From Urophycis tenuis (lineage: Eukaryota > Chordata > Actinopteri > Gadiformes > Phycidae): a stretch of 64,000 nucleotides of DNA. Where the stretch lies: assembly GCA_036785325.1 (NCBI GenBank), contig JAXIVH010000245.1:1-64000 (forward strand). Direction: 5' to 3'. Below are positions 12,501-36,437 of this stretch, in pieces. A model generated the notes under the pieces. It ran no database searches. It was given only the letters and a program-made list of their open reading frames with translations, and was not told the origin of the DNA. The translations under genes and the position numbers were made by a program. Numbering within the stretch: the first letter of the stretch is position 1; every line of letters starts with the position of its first letter.

Positions 12501-14816
12501 CGACGTCTACCAAGGGGTGAGCCGCTCAGCTCCTGCGTGACTGTTCAGACACAGTTACATGTATTCAATGAATCGATGTTGAAGGAAAAACAAATCTTTA
12601 AAGTGCTACTGTGGTTTAGAAGTCCCAAAAGCAACCAGACAAAAGTCAAGGATGGCTGTAGAAGTCAAAAGCAAGGGCTACGCTCTGTTGTTGTATTGTA
12701 ACATCACAACAATGGTGCCTTTGGTACATCATACCTAAAACCATGCATAACTGCGATGCTATATAACGCAATACGCAAAGCATCCAAAGAAAAGGTGATT
12801 ATAATGGAATAATATGTCTCTATTCCACATAGAGTCTGTCAGCACAGTGACATCGGGTTAACAGTAACATCGGGCTAACGGTGACATCGGGTTAATAACA
12901 TCGGGTTAACAGTAACATTAGGTTAACAGTAACATAGGGTTAACAGTAACATTGTGTTAACAGTAACATTAGGTTAACAGTAACATCGGGTTAACAGTAA
13001 CATCGGGTTAACAGTAACATCGTGTTAACAGTAACATTGTGTTAACAGTAACATTAGGTTAACAGTAACATTGTGTTAACAGTAACATCGTGTTAACAGT
13101 AACATTGTGTTAACAGTACCGGTAACATTAGGTTAACAGTAACATCTGCTGTCTCCTGCAGAAGAAGCACTCAGCCCCGCCCGTGTCCCTGCATGGCCAG
13201 CTGCTGTGGAGAGAGTTCTTCTACACCGCCAGCGTGGGGATCCCCAACTTCAACCGCATGCTGGACAACCCCGTGTGCACCCAGATCGACTGGGACACCA
13301 ACCCAGAGTATCTGGACGCCTGGAGAGAGGTACAGAGGGGAGCATGGAAGAACGTATGGAACGTATTAAGCAGAGAAACAGAGAAACCAGTAGAGAGATG
13401 GGTGACCAACATGTTGAAGGCATACTTACTAGTAATTAAAAAAAATAATACAAAAATTATCAAAAGTAATATGGTAATTGTACATGTAATCAAATCCTAG
13501 ATGCAAATTGAGGAAAAAATGGCAAGTGTGCTCTCCGAGATGTCTTGAAATTGAAATGGTAAAAATGCCGGTTCCCTGTGACCACCTCCTCATCCATCAG
13601 CTCTCTGTCTGTCTCTCCGCCTGTCTCTCCGCCTGTCTCTCCGCCGGTCTCTCTGTCGGTCTCTCTCTGAAGGCTCGTACCGGCTTCCCCTTCATCGACG
13701 CCGTCATGACCCAGCTGCGGAGGGAGGGCTGGATCCACCACCTGGCGCGGCACGCCGTGGCCTGTTTCCTCACCAGGGGAGACCTGTGGATCAGCTGGGA
13801 GGAGGGCATGAAGGTGAGGGGAGCCCCAGCATCACGCCCCTGGTGTGGAGGCTGGGCCCACTTTAGAAGTGTGTGTGTGTGTTGATGCATGCGTCTGAGG
13901 GAGACAACCTTTTTGTAGGTCCTCCTGGATGTTTATTAAATGATACGCTGGGTATTCATTGTCTGTTATCTTGGCCATTTACCGTACATTATGCTAAATA
14001 TTGATTGTACGTTTTGGTGAATGCTTATGCTAGATATGTATGGAGAATGTGCGTTCTACTGGATAATTATCTATGTGACAGGGAATTTTTGCCGTACTTT
14101 CCCGCTATCCTGGATCTTTCTGATGTAATCCTGGGTATGTATTGTGATATGTATTGTGTTTCTAGGTGTTTGGGGAGCTGCTGTTGGATGGAGACTGGGC
14201 TCTGAATGCTGGGAACTGGCTGTGGCTGTCAGCCAGCGCCTTCTTCCACCAGTACTTCAGAGTCTACTCCCCCGTGGCTTTTGGAAAGAAGACCGACAAG
14301 AATGGAGAATACATCAAGTAAGTCCTCATCAAGACTATGTATAGATTTGTAAAGTGTGTTATAGTCTGATAAAATGGGCTAAAGATAAAAAGTCATTTCA
14401 ATAGTTTAAACCTTTTAGAATGTGTTTATCATAAACGGAATGACATTCTTCAGGAAATATCTGCCGGTGCTGAAGAAGTTCCCTGTCGAGTACATATACG
14501 AACCATGGAAGGCACCCCTTAGTGTCCAGAAGGCGGCGGGGTGCATTGTGGGTAAAGACTACCCCAGTCCAATCGTAGAGCACGAAGTGATTAGCAAAAA
14601 GAACATCCAGCGAATGAAAACATCGTATGCAAAGAGATCTCAGGGAGCCCCTGAATCACCACAACCAAAGAAAGGTAACTAAATATAAGCCTCTGGTTAT
14701 ATTTTGTCTATTTTCAAGTCTGTGATATCATTAATAACGCTTTTCTTGTTGTTGCAGTTACAAAGCGCAAGACCCCATCTGTCGGGGACATGTTGACGAA
14801 GAAGAAGATGAAATAA
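9519..14816 (+). CDS. cry5: (6-4) photolyase, cryptochrome/photolyase family
   Basis: Ten exons: 9519-9733, 10198-10392, 10705-10823, 11613-11770, 12376-12516, 13162-13329, 13673-13813, 14166-14317, 14454-14674, 14758-14816. They join in frame with GT-AG introns to 522 residues, the usual family length. The protein begins MSQVCIHWFRKGLRLHDN, the conserved N-terminal Rossmann-like photolyase domain. The FAD-binding helical domain includes HGQLLWREFFY and WIHHLARHAVACFL. His355 and His359 match the histidine pair that (6-4) photolyases need to repair the (6-4) photoproduct. The segment NWLWLSASAFFHQYFRVYSP and the short basic tail (KRKTPSVGDMLTKKKMK, a likely nuclear signal) favour (6-4) photolyase over circadian CRY proteins with long tails. 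The enzyme uses FAD and blue light to reverse UV lesions in DNA. AATAAA at 15124-15129 is a fitting poly(A) signal. Confidence 0.95.
11055..11432. mobile_element. MITE with perfect 36-bp terminal inverted repeats
   Basis: 11055-11090 (starting TCAGTACGTTTACATGCAGC) is the exact reverse complement of 11397-11432. The 378-bp element lies in cry5 intron 3. Inside, CGGCATGTATACTC occurs twice and TACTTCGGAC is repeated. It has no coding capacity. No convincing target-site duplication was found, so the superfamily is left open. Confidence 0.85.
11847..12055 (+). mobile_element. tRNA-derived SINE (cry5 intron 4)
   Basis: A tRNA-like head is seen: TGGTGTAGTGGCTAGGGTG resembles an A box, and TACTGGGTCCAATCCCCC resembles a B box. 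A degenerate body ends near A-rich sequence at about 12080. It shares its head organisation with the copies at 24345 and 40777. Confidence 0.6.
12845..13146. repeat. 17-bp minisatellite GTTAACAGTAACATCGG
   Basis: About 17 tandem copies of a 17-bp unit differ mainly at the ATCGG / ATTAG / ATTGT positions. The array ends about 15 bases before the acceptor of cry5 exon 6, so it fills most of the 3' part of that intron. Confidence 0.92.
13609..13672. repeat. 12-bp pyrimidine repeat at cry5 exon 7 acceptor
   Basis: CTGTCTCTCCGC-type units are repeated three to four times, then degenerate into TCTCTCTGTCGG and TCTCTCTCTGAAG. They supply the polypyrimidine tract for exon 7, which starts at 13673. 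Confidence 0.8.
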
Positions 14817-15123
14817 TGTGACAGTATCCTGTATCTGTTCCGTTTCATCAGCACTTGTTTTGTTAGTAAAGCAGGGACTATAGGATGATGGTGTATTGGA
14901 TTATTTTTTTTATTTTTCTACTCTTACTTTAACTCTGAACTGAGGCATAATATCTCATTCACATATTTTGTGAATGGAAAAAGCAGGATTTGTTTCAGGG
15001 ATACATTTTGTAAACAGTCAGTCCTGTATTCATCTCTGTCGAACCTTGTGCTTCCTAAGCAACACTACAAATTATTGATCATTGCCTTAAAACAATAACA
15101 GTCCTTAAGTATTGATCGTTTTG

Positions 15124-15129
15124 AATAAA
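15124..15129 (+). other. cry5 poly(A) signal
   Basis: AATAAA lies 308 bases after the TAA of cry5 on the coding strand. No other AATAAA was seen closer. Confidence 0.6.
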
Positions 15130-16550
15130 AATGCTTTTGTATTGGAAAGAAAATGGTGTCGTGAAAGAGGATCTGGTTAAAAAGCATTTCGGCTTAATAT
15201 CATCAGAATATCTTGAAAGTGTGCGTGTTAATCGTCAGCTGCCATGATATTTTATTGATAAAGCCGTATGTGTTCTATACTTCAAAGTAGCTTACCACTC
15301 GGTTGATACTGCAGAACCCTCAGACTTTGGGAAATTAATCCCACCACTGTCCCTAGAGGGCACTCTAGGATTCACAAAGGAAGCCGATTTTTATTTGAAC
15401 ATTTTATTATGTTTGAAGATCACAATAATGCTATGTAGCTCTAGTGCTTGCCTAGATGTTGTTCATCTTCTTCAAGCAGATGAGTTCCATTAGTGAGTAG
15501 CCAGCCATCGTTTCGTCTCAGTCAGTACGATACAGAACTGGTCGCCACACTCATTGAAAACAAAACCACCAACCATCACTTTTATGATTTTTGTCAATTA
15601 TTACTTTTAGCACTGCTGGAAAATATTCAGTCTAAATTTCACACAATCAAATATCATACCTGAAAGAATTTGTTTTTGAAACATTTAATATTTCTTCTTC
15701 AGTAAACAGGCCTAGGCTTAATCTCAACCCATTATACGGTCTATATTTCTTTAAAATTCCCCCACATTCTGCATAAACTTTTTTGGCAGAATACCTCAGA
15801 AAACAATCCTGCATTGATCAACGGCTTCCAGCCGCTTAATAGCAGATCAGTGGTGTGCATGCAAACTGAAATCAGCCCTATTAGTGGTAACACCAGAACT
15901 CCAGACTCACTCCATTACGTGTCAGTGGAGGGTATGAATATGTAGTGTGCAGTATGTAAATGACGTCGTGACGATGTGTTGGACTGTGTGTGCGTGTGGT
16001 GCGCTGGGGAGAGAGACGTGGGCCCCAGCTGTCCTGGGAGGTAAAGTGTCTCAGGGAATGCGCTTCCTTGGCCCTGAGGCTGGTGTGAATACCCCAGCAG
16101 TGATGTCACAACCTCCACAGCGGCCCTACAAAGCCAAGCGGGGTATCCAGAGAGACCCCTCAAACATCAACACCATCCACCCTGCTAACGTGTGTATGTG
16201 TCTGTGTGTGTGTGTGTGTGTGTCCGTGTGTGTGTGTGTGTGTGTGTGCATGTGTATGTGCTTGTTTGCATGCACTTGTTTGTATGTGTTTGCGCGTGCT
16301 CCTGTGAAGTGAACACTTGCGTGTGGTCGGACGTGAAGAGAGGAGGCGAAAGGGAAGCCAAAGGGACAAACCCATATGCACCCTGACCCCCCCGCCACCA
16401 ACATCCCATAATATTTATCTGTCTCAGGTGTTAGGTGTATCAAATGATCTGCTGGCCAGAGTCCTGACAAGCCCTGGCAGGTCCCGGGTCTTTTAAAACC
16501 GGGCCTGGTTCCCCATGCCCATGTTCCGTCCCCACAGACCTTTAATCCGT

Positions 16551-16569
16551 CCGTCTGTCTGTCTGTCTC

Positions 16570-16607
<38 letters not shown>

Positions 16608-16613
16608 CGTCTG
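16551..16613. repeat. (CTGT)n microsatellite
   Basis: About 14 tetranucleotide units of CTGT/CCGT, flanked by CCGTCCGT degenerate units. Confidence 0.9.
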
Positions 16614-17598
16614 TCCTGCGACAGAGCGTCCTGCGCGTCCCGTTTCCACAGCTCCCCACTCTGGGTTCCCGCCCAGCCGGGTCAGAACTCTGGGAGCGGT
16701 TCTATATACGGGTGATTTATGGCTGTTGATAATTCTCCGTGAAGGCAGCGCACAGACACGAATAACCTCGTCACTATTTCTATTATGTACTCTGATACGG
16801 TGGCCTGGACTCACTTGTGGTTTCACCAGGACACCATGAAAGGGTTAACTGTTGCTTTGTGGGGACGTTCAGCACGTTTAGGTCAGTGAATCCTAACAGG
16901 GATTCTTGGACAGATTTCCATTTTGTTATACCTACTAAAGAAAAATGAGTAGATATTAAAATGTGTTTTTGATCAAGTTCAGATGAGGAATAGCAGCTTT
17001 TTCTCTTATTTATACGCAGAGACAATCCAATGTAGCTACAATGTAAACAATGAGGCTAAATCAAATCAGTGTGATGTTAGTTCAGAGGAGAACATGAAGT
17101 GACGGGGCTGTGGTGTACATGAAACGAAGAGGGTGGAAAGGCTGGCAGACACTGTTGACAGACCAGAGTTAGCGTGGGTTTAGTAACCACAGCAGTATTT
17201 GTGGGGGGAAAGGGCAGGGTAAACACTCATAAGTAAGTACGCAGGGCTTAGTGTCCCACATCCTGTCGTTCCAACCGGCTGCCATCTGAGGATACAGTGG
17301 TCCACTTTTTAAGGTCAGGACACACCTGAAGCCTGGTCAACACTGTCTGTCTCAGCACCACTGAGGAGGAGAACCCACCCGCGCCCACCAGGGATGCGCT
17401 CTCTTCCATTGTCTCCAGCTCTATGCGTCACCTCCACAGCTTCAGTCAATGCAGGCTCTTTCAGCGTCACTGCAGTCACAGTTAAACGTGTTGGCCCCTA
17501 TTGTAAAGTCTCACTGCACCTGTTGGTAAACAAAAAAGGCTTAGATAGTTCAACCAGGCAGAAAATGGGCATATTCTCATACTTATCATGAGTGGACA

Positions 17599-17599
<1 letters not shown>

Positions 17600-17641
<42 letters not shown>
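17600..17641. repeat. (TG)n microsatellite
   Basis: About 42 bases of uninterrupted TG. Confidence 0.9.
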
Positions 17642-17642
<1 letters not shown>

Positions 17643-17757
17643 TGTCCATGTGTGTGTCTGAGTCTGGCCTGGCAACACAGGTGGCTCTAATCACTGTGTT
17701 GTGAATGACCAATGAAATTTCTGGGAAATTGACAGTAGTTGTTGCTGCGCGTGTCGT

Positions 17758-17773
17758 CTGCTATATATAGCAG
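17758..17773. promoter_or_regulatory. Palindromic MEF2-like site
   Basis: CTGCTATATATAGCAG is a perfect 16-base palindrome. It contains CTATATATAG, which fits the MEF2 consensus YTA(A/T)4TAR. It lies 4.1 kb upstream of alpk3, a striated-muscle gene. A regulatory role is inference. Confidence 0.35.
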
Positions 17774-20630
17774 TCTGTGTGTCCCAGACATGGGCTACAT
17801 TGATCATTACAGACGCAGATTCACTTTCAAACCCAATGTTTTCAATTTCTCTTTTGATATGACCGTCTGGTTTTGTCGGATTTCGGTTGGCGTATATTTT
17901 TCTTATTGAACTAGTTGAATAATCTCATCCATTTTCTGTCCCTATTTTCAACATATCGTAACATTTCCCAAAAGACACACGCAGCCTGGCTGATTATAGT
18001 GTATGTAGCATAGTTATTCAAGTGTTAAAAAAGATGTGACCTCCCTTACTATTCACATGCTCTTTCATGGAGTTAAACATAATATTAATAGGTGATGTAA
18101 CCTTAATTAAAGTTATTTTGTTGCCACACTAAATCTGCCTGGCATAGACACCACAGGGATAGGACGCTCTGTGTATAGGTTACTATGTCCAGTGTGAATT
18201 CTCCACCATATACACCACATCCACCTCATTCTCACTCACTGTCATGGAGTGAACCATGTTTAGTTACCACACAAACTCCAATTGGGAAATGTTACAAAAA
18301 AACAAAACTCGATTCTAATTAATAATTTACAAAAATCAATGAGTTAACTATTTACTCAATCTAAATTGGCATGGTGATCAAACGTTCCAATTTCAGCTTT
18401 GAACTTTAAACTTCACCATCTTCCCTTCCCCAAGACGTACAACATGTATCACGGTGCTTCCCTGCACCCTGTTGGGCTTGGATGTCCCTCAGCACCCCAG
18501 GAAGAATCCAGTCCACATAATGGGGACAGGGCCCCAGTGTTAGTCCCTGTGAAGACAGCCAGCAGCCGGTGGCACTTATTCAACTGGCTGTCTGTCAGAC
18601 GGGTCACACAGCAATAGAGAGGCCGTTATGGATTGAACCAAGTCTCTACACGTTATGACTATGTCTACATGAACGGTTGTTAGTTGCTTGGAGACATTTG
18701 GGTTGTATTGTGTGGTTTTAAAGTGTTTTCTTCTTTTGATTCAGTTCAGCCACAATACCATGAGTTCACACATTGGGATGTAGGCCTACTCACTATTATG
18801 CAGGGGCGTGCAAAGAGCTACTAAATTTAGTTACTAAATTATGGAAATTAGGTTTTTTTTTTTTTTTATCAGCTACGGACCATGAATAAAAAGAGTAACA
18901 TCACACAAGATGACTTGCATTGTACCAGATTTAGTGTCTAACTAATTTCCACTTGCAGTCCTTGGGCGGGTCCAAAAATACATATTTGTTTTAAAAAACA
19001 TGTTTAAATTGTCTTTACATAATCCTGAGAGCAATCAATAAATCAATTAGGCCAAAGATAGCCTTCCCTGTCCACCTACATTCCTGCCTATACCTGCATG
19101 CATTCTGCCTGTGCACTCACTGCATGTGACTGGAGTATTCCACAAGGATAGGTCCACCTGTTGCTCATGCTAGCAAGCTAGCCACATGTTTTAGGGGAGC
19201 AGCTTTGGTGGGAGGCCTGAATGAAGCGGTGGGAATTCAATGGTTGGATACTTTATTTAATTATAGCTCACTCTGCTAGGTTTATCCAAGTTGCTTGTAC
19301 CCAGTTGTAAAAGAAAAAGCTGGATTGTCCAAAGGCAGATCTTCTTCTAGGGGTGGTACAGTCTCACGTTGAAGCTGACCTTGAAGTTGTGCTCATTGGC
19401 TCAGAGTGGAGGTGAACAAAGATCTTCAACATTGCAGGAACACCCTTATGGATTATCTTATACACTAAACCGACACTTGAGTACAGCAGTGAGCTGTGAA
19501 GCTGAACATTTTATATTCAGAACTGCATATCATGCCTAAGACCAACATGATATGCCGTTCTGAAAATAAGAATAAATCATTGCATACAAATATATCTTAG
19601 AGGCTTAAGCTCAGGTTAGCTGTGTTATGTTTGATATGTTTCAATGCATGGCACATCACTGAGACCGCGGCATCTGCACCCATCAGGGAATCCACACCAT
19701 CACACCCAGATTGGGTGGAGACCCTGATGTATGCAGATGGCACACCATCACAGACAGATGGAAGAGCCTTGATGTATGCATTGAACAACAATGGTCCTAA
19801 AATGGAACCTTTCAGCACTTCCATCACGCTGGCTCTTTGTTAACAGAAAATATCTTTATGTTTCCGTAATGTATCATGAATTTAGACAGCACAGTGATGG
19901 GTAAGAATAGTATGGACAGGCGCATGGAAATTTAACCCCGTGTGCAAAAGCTGTACCTGTTGAGCTAGACATGAGCTTCCTAGTGGCAGCATACGGTATA
20001 TCCTGTGAACTATCAACCGCTAAACTGCCTCTCAACTCTCCCTAAACATGATGCGTCACAACTAATAGTCCTTTCATTTGAGCACAGTGAAGATGGATGA
20101 TGAAAATACTATAAAGTCGTTTAAAAATAACCCTGCGGAAAGCACAAAGGAATGTGTCATTTGATGACTATCTGATGCAACACAAGAGGAAATTCTGATC
20201 GTCATCTTTGAACTTTCTGATTCTGCCCGACCTCGGGCCAGGAAACTGTAACTGATATACCAGCATGGCCTTGTTGTAATCTGTTCAGCAAGAAGCTTGT
20301 CGTTTGCCACCAAAACAAAATAAGATACTCTTGATATGACCAAAAGAAAGAAACTAAAAGACTAAAAGTTTGGTAGCCTGCTCTGATTGAACTGTATTTA
20401 ATTGTCAATAAATACACAAATAAATCTAAACTACAACTACATCAACAACTTTACAACGGTAGCATTGACAATGACAACAGCCATACAAATGACAATTTAT
20501 ACATTTTTTCCGGGATCATTGTTCATGTGCGTGTGTGCGTGGCTTACACATGCATGTCCCCCATGTGCACGTGCAATGCCTATAAGGATATGGGTGTGTG
20601 TGCAGCTATTAAACTGTCTGTCTGAGCCGT

Positions 20631-20640
20631 CTATATAAGG
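20631..20640 (+). promoter_or_regulatory. TATA / CArG-like motif upstream of alpk3
   Basis: CTATATAAGG contains TATATAA and is one base from the SRF CArG consensus CC(A/T)6GG. A MEF2-like ATAAAAATAG follows at 20739-20748. It is 1.2 kb before the alpk3 ATG, so it is a candidate core promoter only if a 5' UTR intron exists. Confidence 0.3.
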
Positions 20641-21716
20641 CAGTTCTATTCCGACCAGCTTTCCTCTGGGGTCCAGTGTAATTGTCAATTGCAGGACAAT
20701 GCATGCAATAGGAGTACCCCACACATGGTAACATGGCAATAAAAATAGACCACGCTACGGCACCACTTTCTGATGGTTTCCACATATTCAGCGAGAAAGA
20801 GCTAAAGGAGAAAGTCCACTGAGCTTATGTTATAGCATAACTGGGTAGCGGGATTGATTTTTACTATGCACATAAACACTCTTCTGACAGGCAGGCTCAA
20901 ATTTTATTTAAGGTTAACCATTTTTAGAATAGTCAATTCATGATGTTAGATAAGACAACAAGTATATAATTATTAGTAGCATATTTATTTATGAAGTTAT
21001 TGTTGTTAGCTTAGTAGTTAAACCTACACCCTTTTGCCATCTCATCCCAATTTAAAGCACCCGCTTAATCTGAGAAGATAGCGTGGATTCCTTCGGTGTT
21101 AAAAGACTTGAATTTCCCAAGTGTTCACAAAGAGTAATGTTAGTCCTCCCAAAGTCTGCATCTTGTTTTTGATTGAAAAAAAATGGACCCAAGAAGGCAA
21201 GTTTTGAAAAGTGTGATGTAGCCTTGTGCCTATTTGTAGGCCTCCTATAAATAACCAGCAGGCTACGCATGCTCATGTTTGATTGGAGATCGCAGAGCCT
21301 GGAGTGAGGGCAGTGGACTCTCTGTCAGGGCACACAAAGGAACATGTGAATGGTGAGTGAACTGCCGAGATACAGCATGAGAAGAATACAAGACTACACA
21401 CGATGCATGCTGGTGTCGTAGTGACCAGAGAACTGGGCCTTTTAACTTTCTGACATAGCATCCTTTATGCTTCTGTCTCGCGTTTCCTATTCTATTGTGT
21501 TAGAGAGAACACGACAACAGCAAAAAGTTAGCAGATTCTGTGCTATTGTTGCAAAGTTTTGTCAGGTGATTTATAATCATTTTAAGCTTAACTGATTTTA
21601 CGAACTAGACTCAACTTTTCCCTCCTTTTTCCAGTCTTTTCAGGAAAACACAAACAAACAGGCACCCCGACGCCTCCAAAGGAATATACCTCCACAACAC
21701 AACACTACACAGTGCA

Positions 21717-21769
<53 letters not shown>
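21717..21769. repeat. (CT)n in alpk3 5' flank
   Basis: About 50 bases of CT with one TTT interruption, 68 bases before the alpk3 start codon. It is probably within the 5' UTR or proximal promoter. Confidence 0.85.
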
Positions 21770-21836
21770 GGCTCTTTGGGGAGATTGTGCGAGGAAGCCT
21801 GAATCTGAGCTGAAACACCAGGTCTGGCCGTGAGAC

Positions 21837-33377
<11,541 letters not shown>

Positions 33378-33976
33378 TAGCAGCCACATTGGTATCACTC
33401 ACATCTCAGGGAAATCACTGGAGATCCCAATGAAAGGATCCTGAAGTGGTGGTTGTGCAGAATAGAACCAGAACCCAGGCCAGTAGGGTGGTGGCTGTGT
33501 GGGTGCTGATCCAAGACCTACTACTAGGGAGAGGAGGTGCACATGTCTCCCTGAGCTTTGTCACCCCTTTAGCGAGGAGATATGAGAATAATGACCTCAT
33601 TAAGGATGTTCACTAAACCTGTAAACCTTATCAGCACTTAAAAGACATTTCACGTTTCACCAGAAAACGACATAAAGATATGATATTCTTTGTTGATTTC
33701 ATCTAAGGTCAATAAAAACCGAAAAAATATAATGTAATTCACTTTTATGAAACACCAATTACGTAAAACAAGGATAGATGAGAAAAAATCAACTTGTCAA
33801 AGGGAGCAAAGTAAAATGTCAAACTGTTCATTCACCCATGCACTTATTCTCTGTATGTTCGGCTTGGTCAACTCGATTTAACACCTAAATCATGAATGAA
33901 CAAGCAAGTTTGCACGTTGATGACAAAAGACAATAGGCACGCTGCTGGGACTGTCCCTCGTGTCAGTGTCAGCGCA

Positions 33977-34040
33977 GTGTCATCTGTGATGACGTCCCGG
34001 CAGCTGAAGTGTCATCTGTGATGACGTCTCAGCAGCTGTC
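33977..34040. repeat. Two 32-bp direct repeats with CRE core
   Basis: GTGTCATCTGTGATGACGTC occurs at 33977-33996 and again at 34009-34028. Each copy is followed by a near-identical CGGCAGCTGA or CAGCAGCTGT. Each contains TGACGTC, the core of a cAMP response element, and CAGCTG, an E-box. Confidence 0.75.
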
Positions 34041-36298
34041 AGCTGAGGAAGAGAGAACATGAGAGTTGACCGCAACTTCAGCGGAAAGGCGAAGTCTTCT
34101 ACACGCTCATCTTCAATCACTCCTGACACATCTGGAGTGAAGATTTGAGATATGAGAAGACACATGAGAAGGCTGTTGAGTAGGGCTTGAGAGTTTGATG
34201 TTATCGCTGCTAAACCAGAATATTTAGTTGACATTAAAAGGATCTGTGTAAGCTTGAACATGTCATTTATCATGAATCAACCAAACTAAAACCAGGAATG
34301 TTGCTTGCTTATTTCAGCTATTTTACACAGTTACCCTCTTTATGATTGATGATTGATGCTTGATTATTTTTCATTCCTCTAAAAAAGTGATGTACAATTT
34401 GAAAATAGAGCTGTTACCTTGGTTGGCCAGAGTATAAAATGTGTGTACACTGAAGTTAGCTGAAAGTACATTTCGTCCAAAGACATACACATTATTTTGT
34501 ATGGAAAGTACCAAGTCACCATAATCTCAATCTCCATTCATACAGTCATTATGAATGTGAAACACATTTGTCTGAACAGATTCAAAGAATCCAAATGAGA
34601 CATTCTGTATTAATCTGTACAGATTCCCTTAGTGCGTAAGAGGAAAACTAATGACTGAATCACGAAGAAGATAGAGAAGGGGTTATGCGATGGGCTAGCT
34701 CTTCACTTCTTGATAAGCTGCTCTGGTCAGATGTAATGAAAAGCTCTGGATGTGTTTAATGCGGGATAACTGAGAATTAAGACTCATGGCATACAGTAGC
34801 TAGGTCTAACGGAAGGTCTGTGACATGTGCAGCTCGACTTTAAATAATTGCTGTCAATTAATGATAAGATAAGAGAAGTCAGTGGTATAAGGCTACATCA
34901 GGCTTGTCATAACAGCCTTTTAGAAATGTTTGTTTAATTAGAAATAAAGTTGTCCTCATTTATTTTTAATTGTGGTGACATTTGTGGTGACAAGTGGTGA
35001 CATTTGAAATCAGATCATGTCTTTTATCTTTTTTAACAAAATCTATTCCATATCTAATTTATATTCTATATATTTTGTATGACTCAACTTGATGTTGGAG
35101 CTGGAACATATTTCAAATAGGTGCTGAAGGAATACCAAGATTATCATATTATATTATATTTGTTGTCAGAGGTAGTATCCTGGGTCACGCAAACACTAGG
35201 AAATGTCAATGTACATTTGAGTTCAAGTGAAGATTGTGCACACAAAGAAGTTACACGATTTAAAGCACTCAATCCAGGCAGACGTATTCCTTCTGGCAAC
35301 ACATGTCCTGTGATGTACCTACCTTTTCTTTAGAGGTTATGGAGCTCATAATGAACTGACGCCTGACACACCTTTTACACCAGTAAAATGTCATTCCCCC
35401 AAATAAACAAAAATAACAAAAACTTTATAGAGCCCTTAGAATGTTAGGACCTCTGCCACAGCTGCCTGTCCTGTGATATTGACCTGTTATTGTTGAGAAT
35501 GATCTAATTTAGCAGCTCTGACTATTAGGCAGATTACGTGGGGAACACATTGCACACTTCCGAAATGCCACAGACTTGCTGGCATTTCGAATGAAATCAT
35601 TTTATCTCTGATCCACCAAAAGTCGCAGGTCTGGTCTGGTCTCGCTGCTGTCGCCGAGTTGACTGTTAATGTTGCTGTAATCTATGGCAACGCAGGAGGC
35701 TGTTACTGACTGGGAGTTAATGACATTCTGATGTATATCTCACGCTCTCTTGGAAGAATTCAAAGGCTAAATGGCCGGGAATACAATTGCCGGTGTATCA
35801 TGTCTAGTGTATGTTAATGCATTTGGATGGATGCAATAATAACCTTTCCTTCTCAAATCATACTTTATGAATATGTGCCAACAGTTTGGTATTGAGGTAA
35901 TATTTTGGGTCAGTTGGGAAGATTTTTAAAAACAGAACACATAACAAAGTAGAGAAAATAACAGGCAGACCAACTGAGACCAACTGAGTGCTTTGGGCCA
36001 GATGACAATTAAATACAACTCAGAACACGCTTCACCTGGGAATGATTGAAGTCTAGGCTGAGGGTGCTTCTGCTTTTGTAGCAATTTTCACCAGGTAGGT
36101 GGAATTTTTTATTTTTTTTATTTCCTGGCATATCTATCGAAACGGAGAGGAAGAACACTCAGCGCGCTACGGAGGTGTGTCACTGCTCTGGTCACGCCAT
36201 CGAGCTGAAGGCTGCTGCTAGGATCTTCTTTGCTCCTGCAGCTGTGCAGAGAAGGCGGCATCTGCCATGCTTGGGTGGGTGAAGATAAAGGGTAAAGG

Positions 36299-36437
36299 GG
36301 CATTTAGCAGACGCTTTTGTCCAAAGCGACTTACAATCATTTGTGGGGTTTGACATGAGGAGGAGGGGCATCAAGGGGATCGAACCGCCGAACCTACGGT
36401 TTGTGGACGACCCGCTCTACCTGCTGAGCTACTGGAT
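36299..36437 (-). mobile_element. tRNA-derived SINE with teleost LINE-type tail
   Basis: On the minus strand the head TAGCTCAGCAGGTAGAGCGG (A box) and GGTTCGGCGGTTCGATCCCC (B box) look like a real tRNA. The tail TTGTAAGTCGCTTTGGACAA and AAGCGTCTGCTAAATGCC is the widely shared teleost SINE/LINE 3' end. The copy is well preserved, about 140 bp. Confidence 0.85.

Larger units (their letters stand above)
15130..21836. other. Intergenic region between cry5 and alpk3
   Basis: No coding exon was recognised in about 6.7 kb. It holds TG arrays (about 16198-16260 and 17600-17641), a CTGT/GTCT array (16551-16613), a weak reverse-transcriptase-like scrap on the minus strand (19597-19827), and a CT array just before alpk3 (21717-21769). 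Candidate alpk3 control motifs are listed separately. Confidence 0.7.

Noticed and set aside
12845..13146. CRISPR-like array
   Set aside because: The 17-bp units are directly tandem without unique spacers, in a vertebrate intron. It is a minisatellite.
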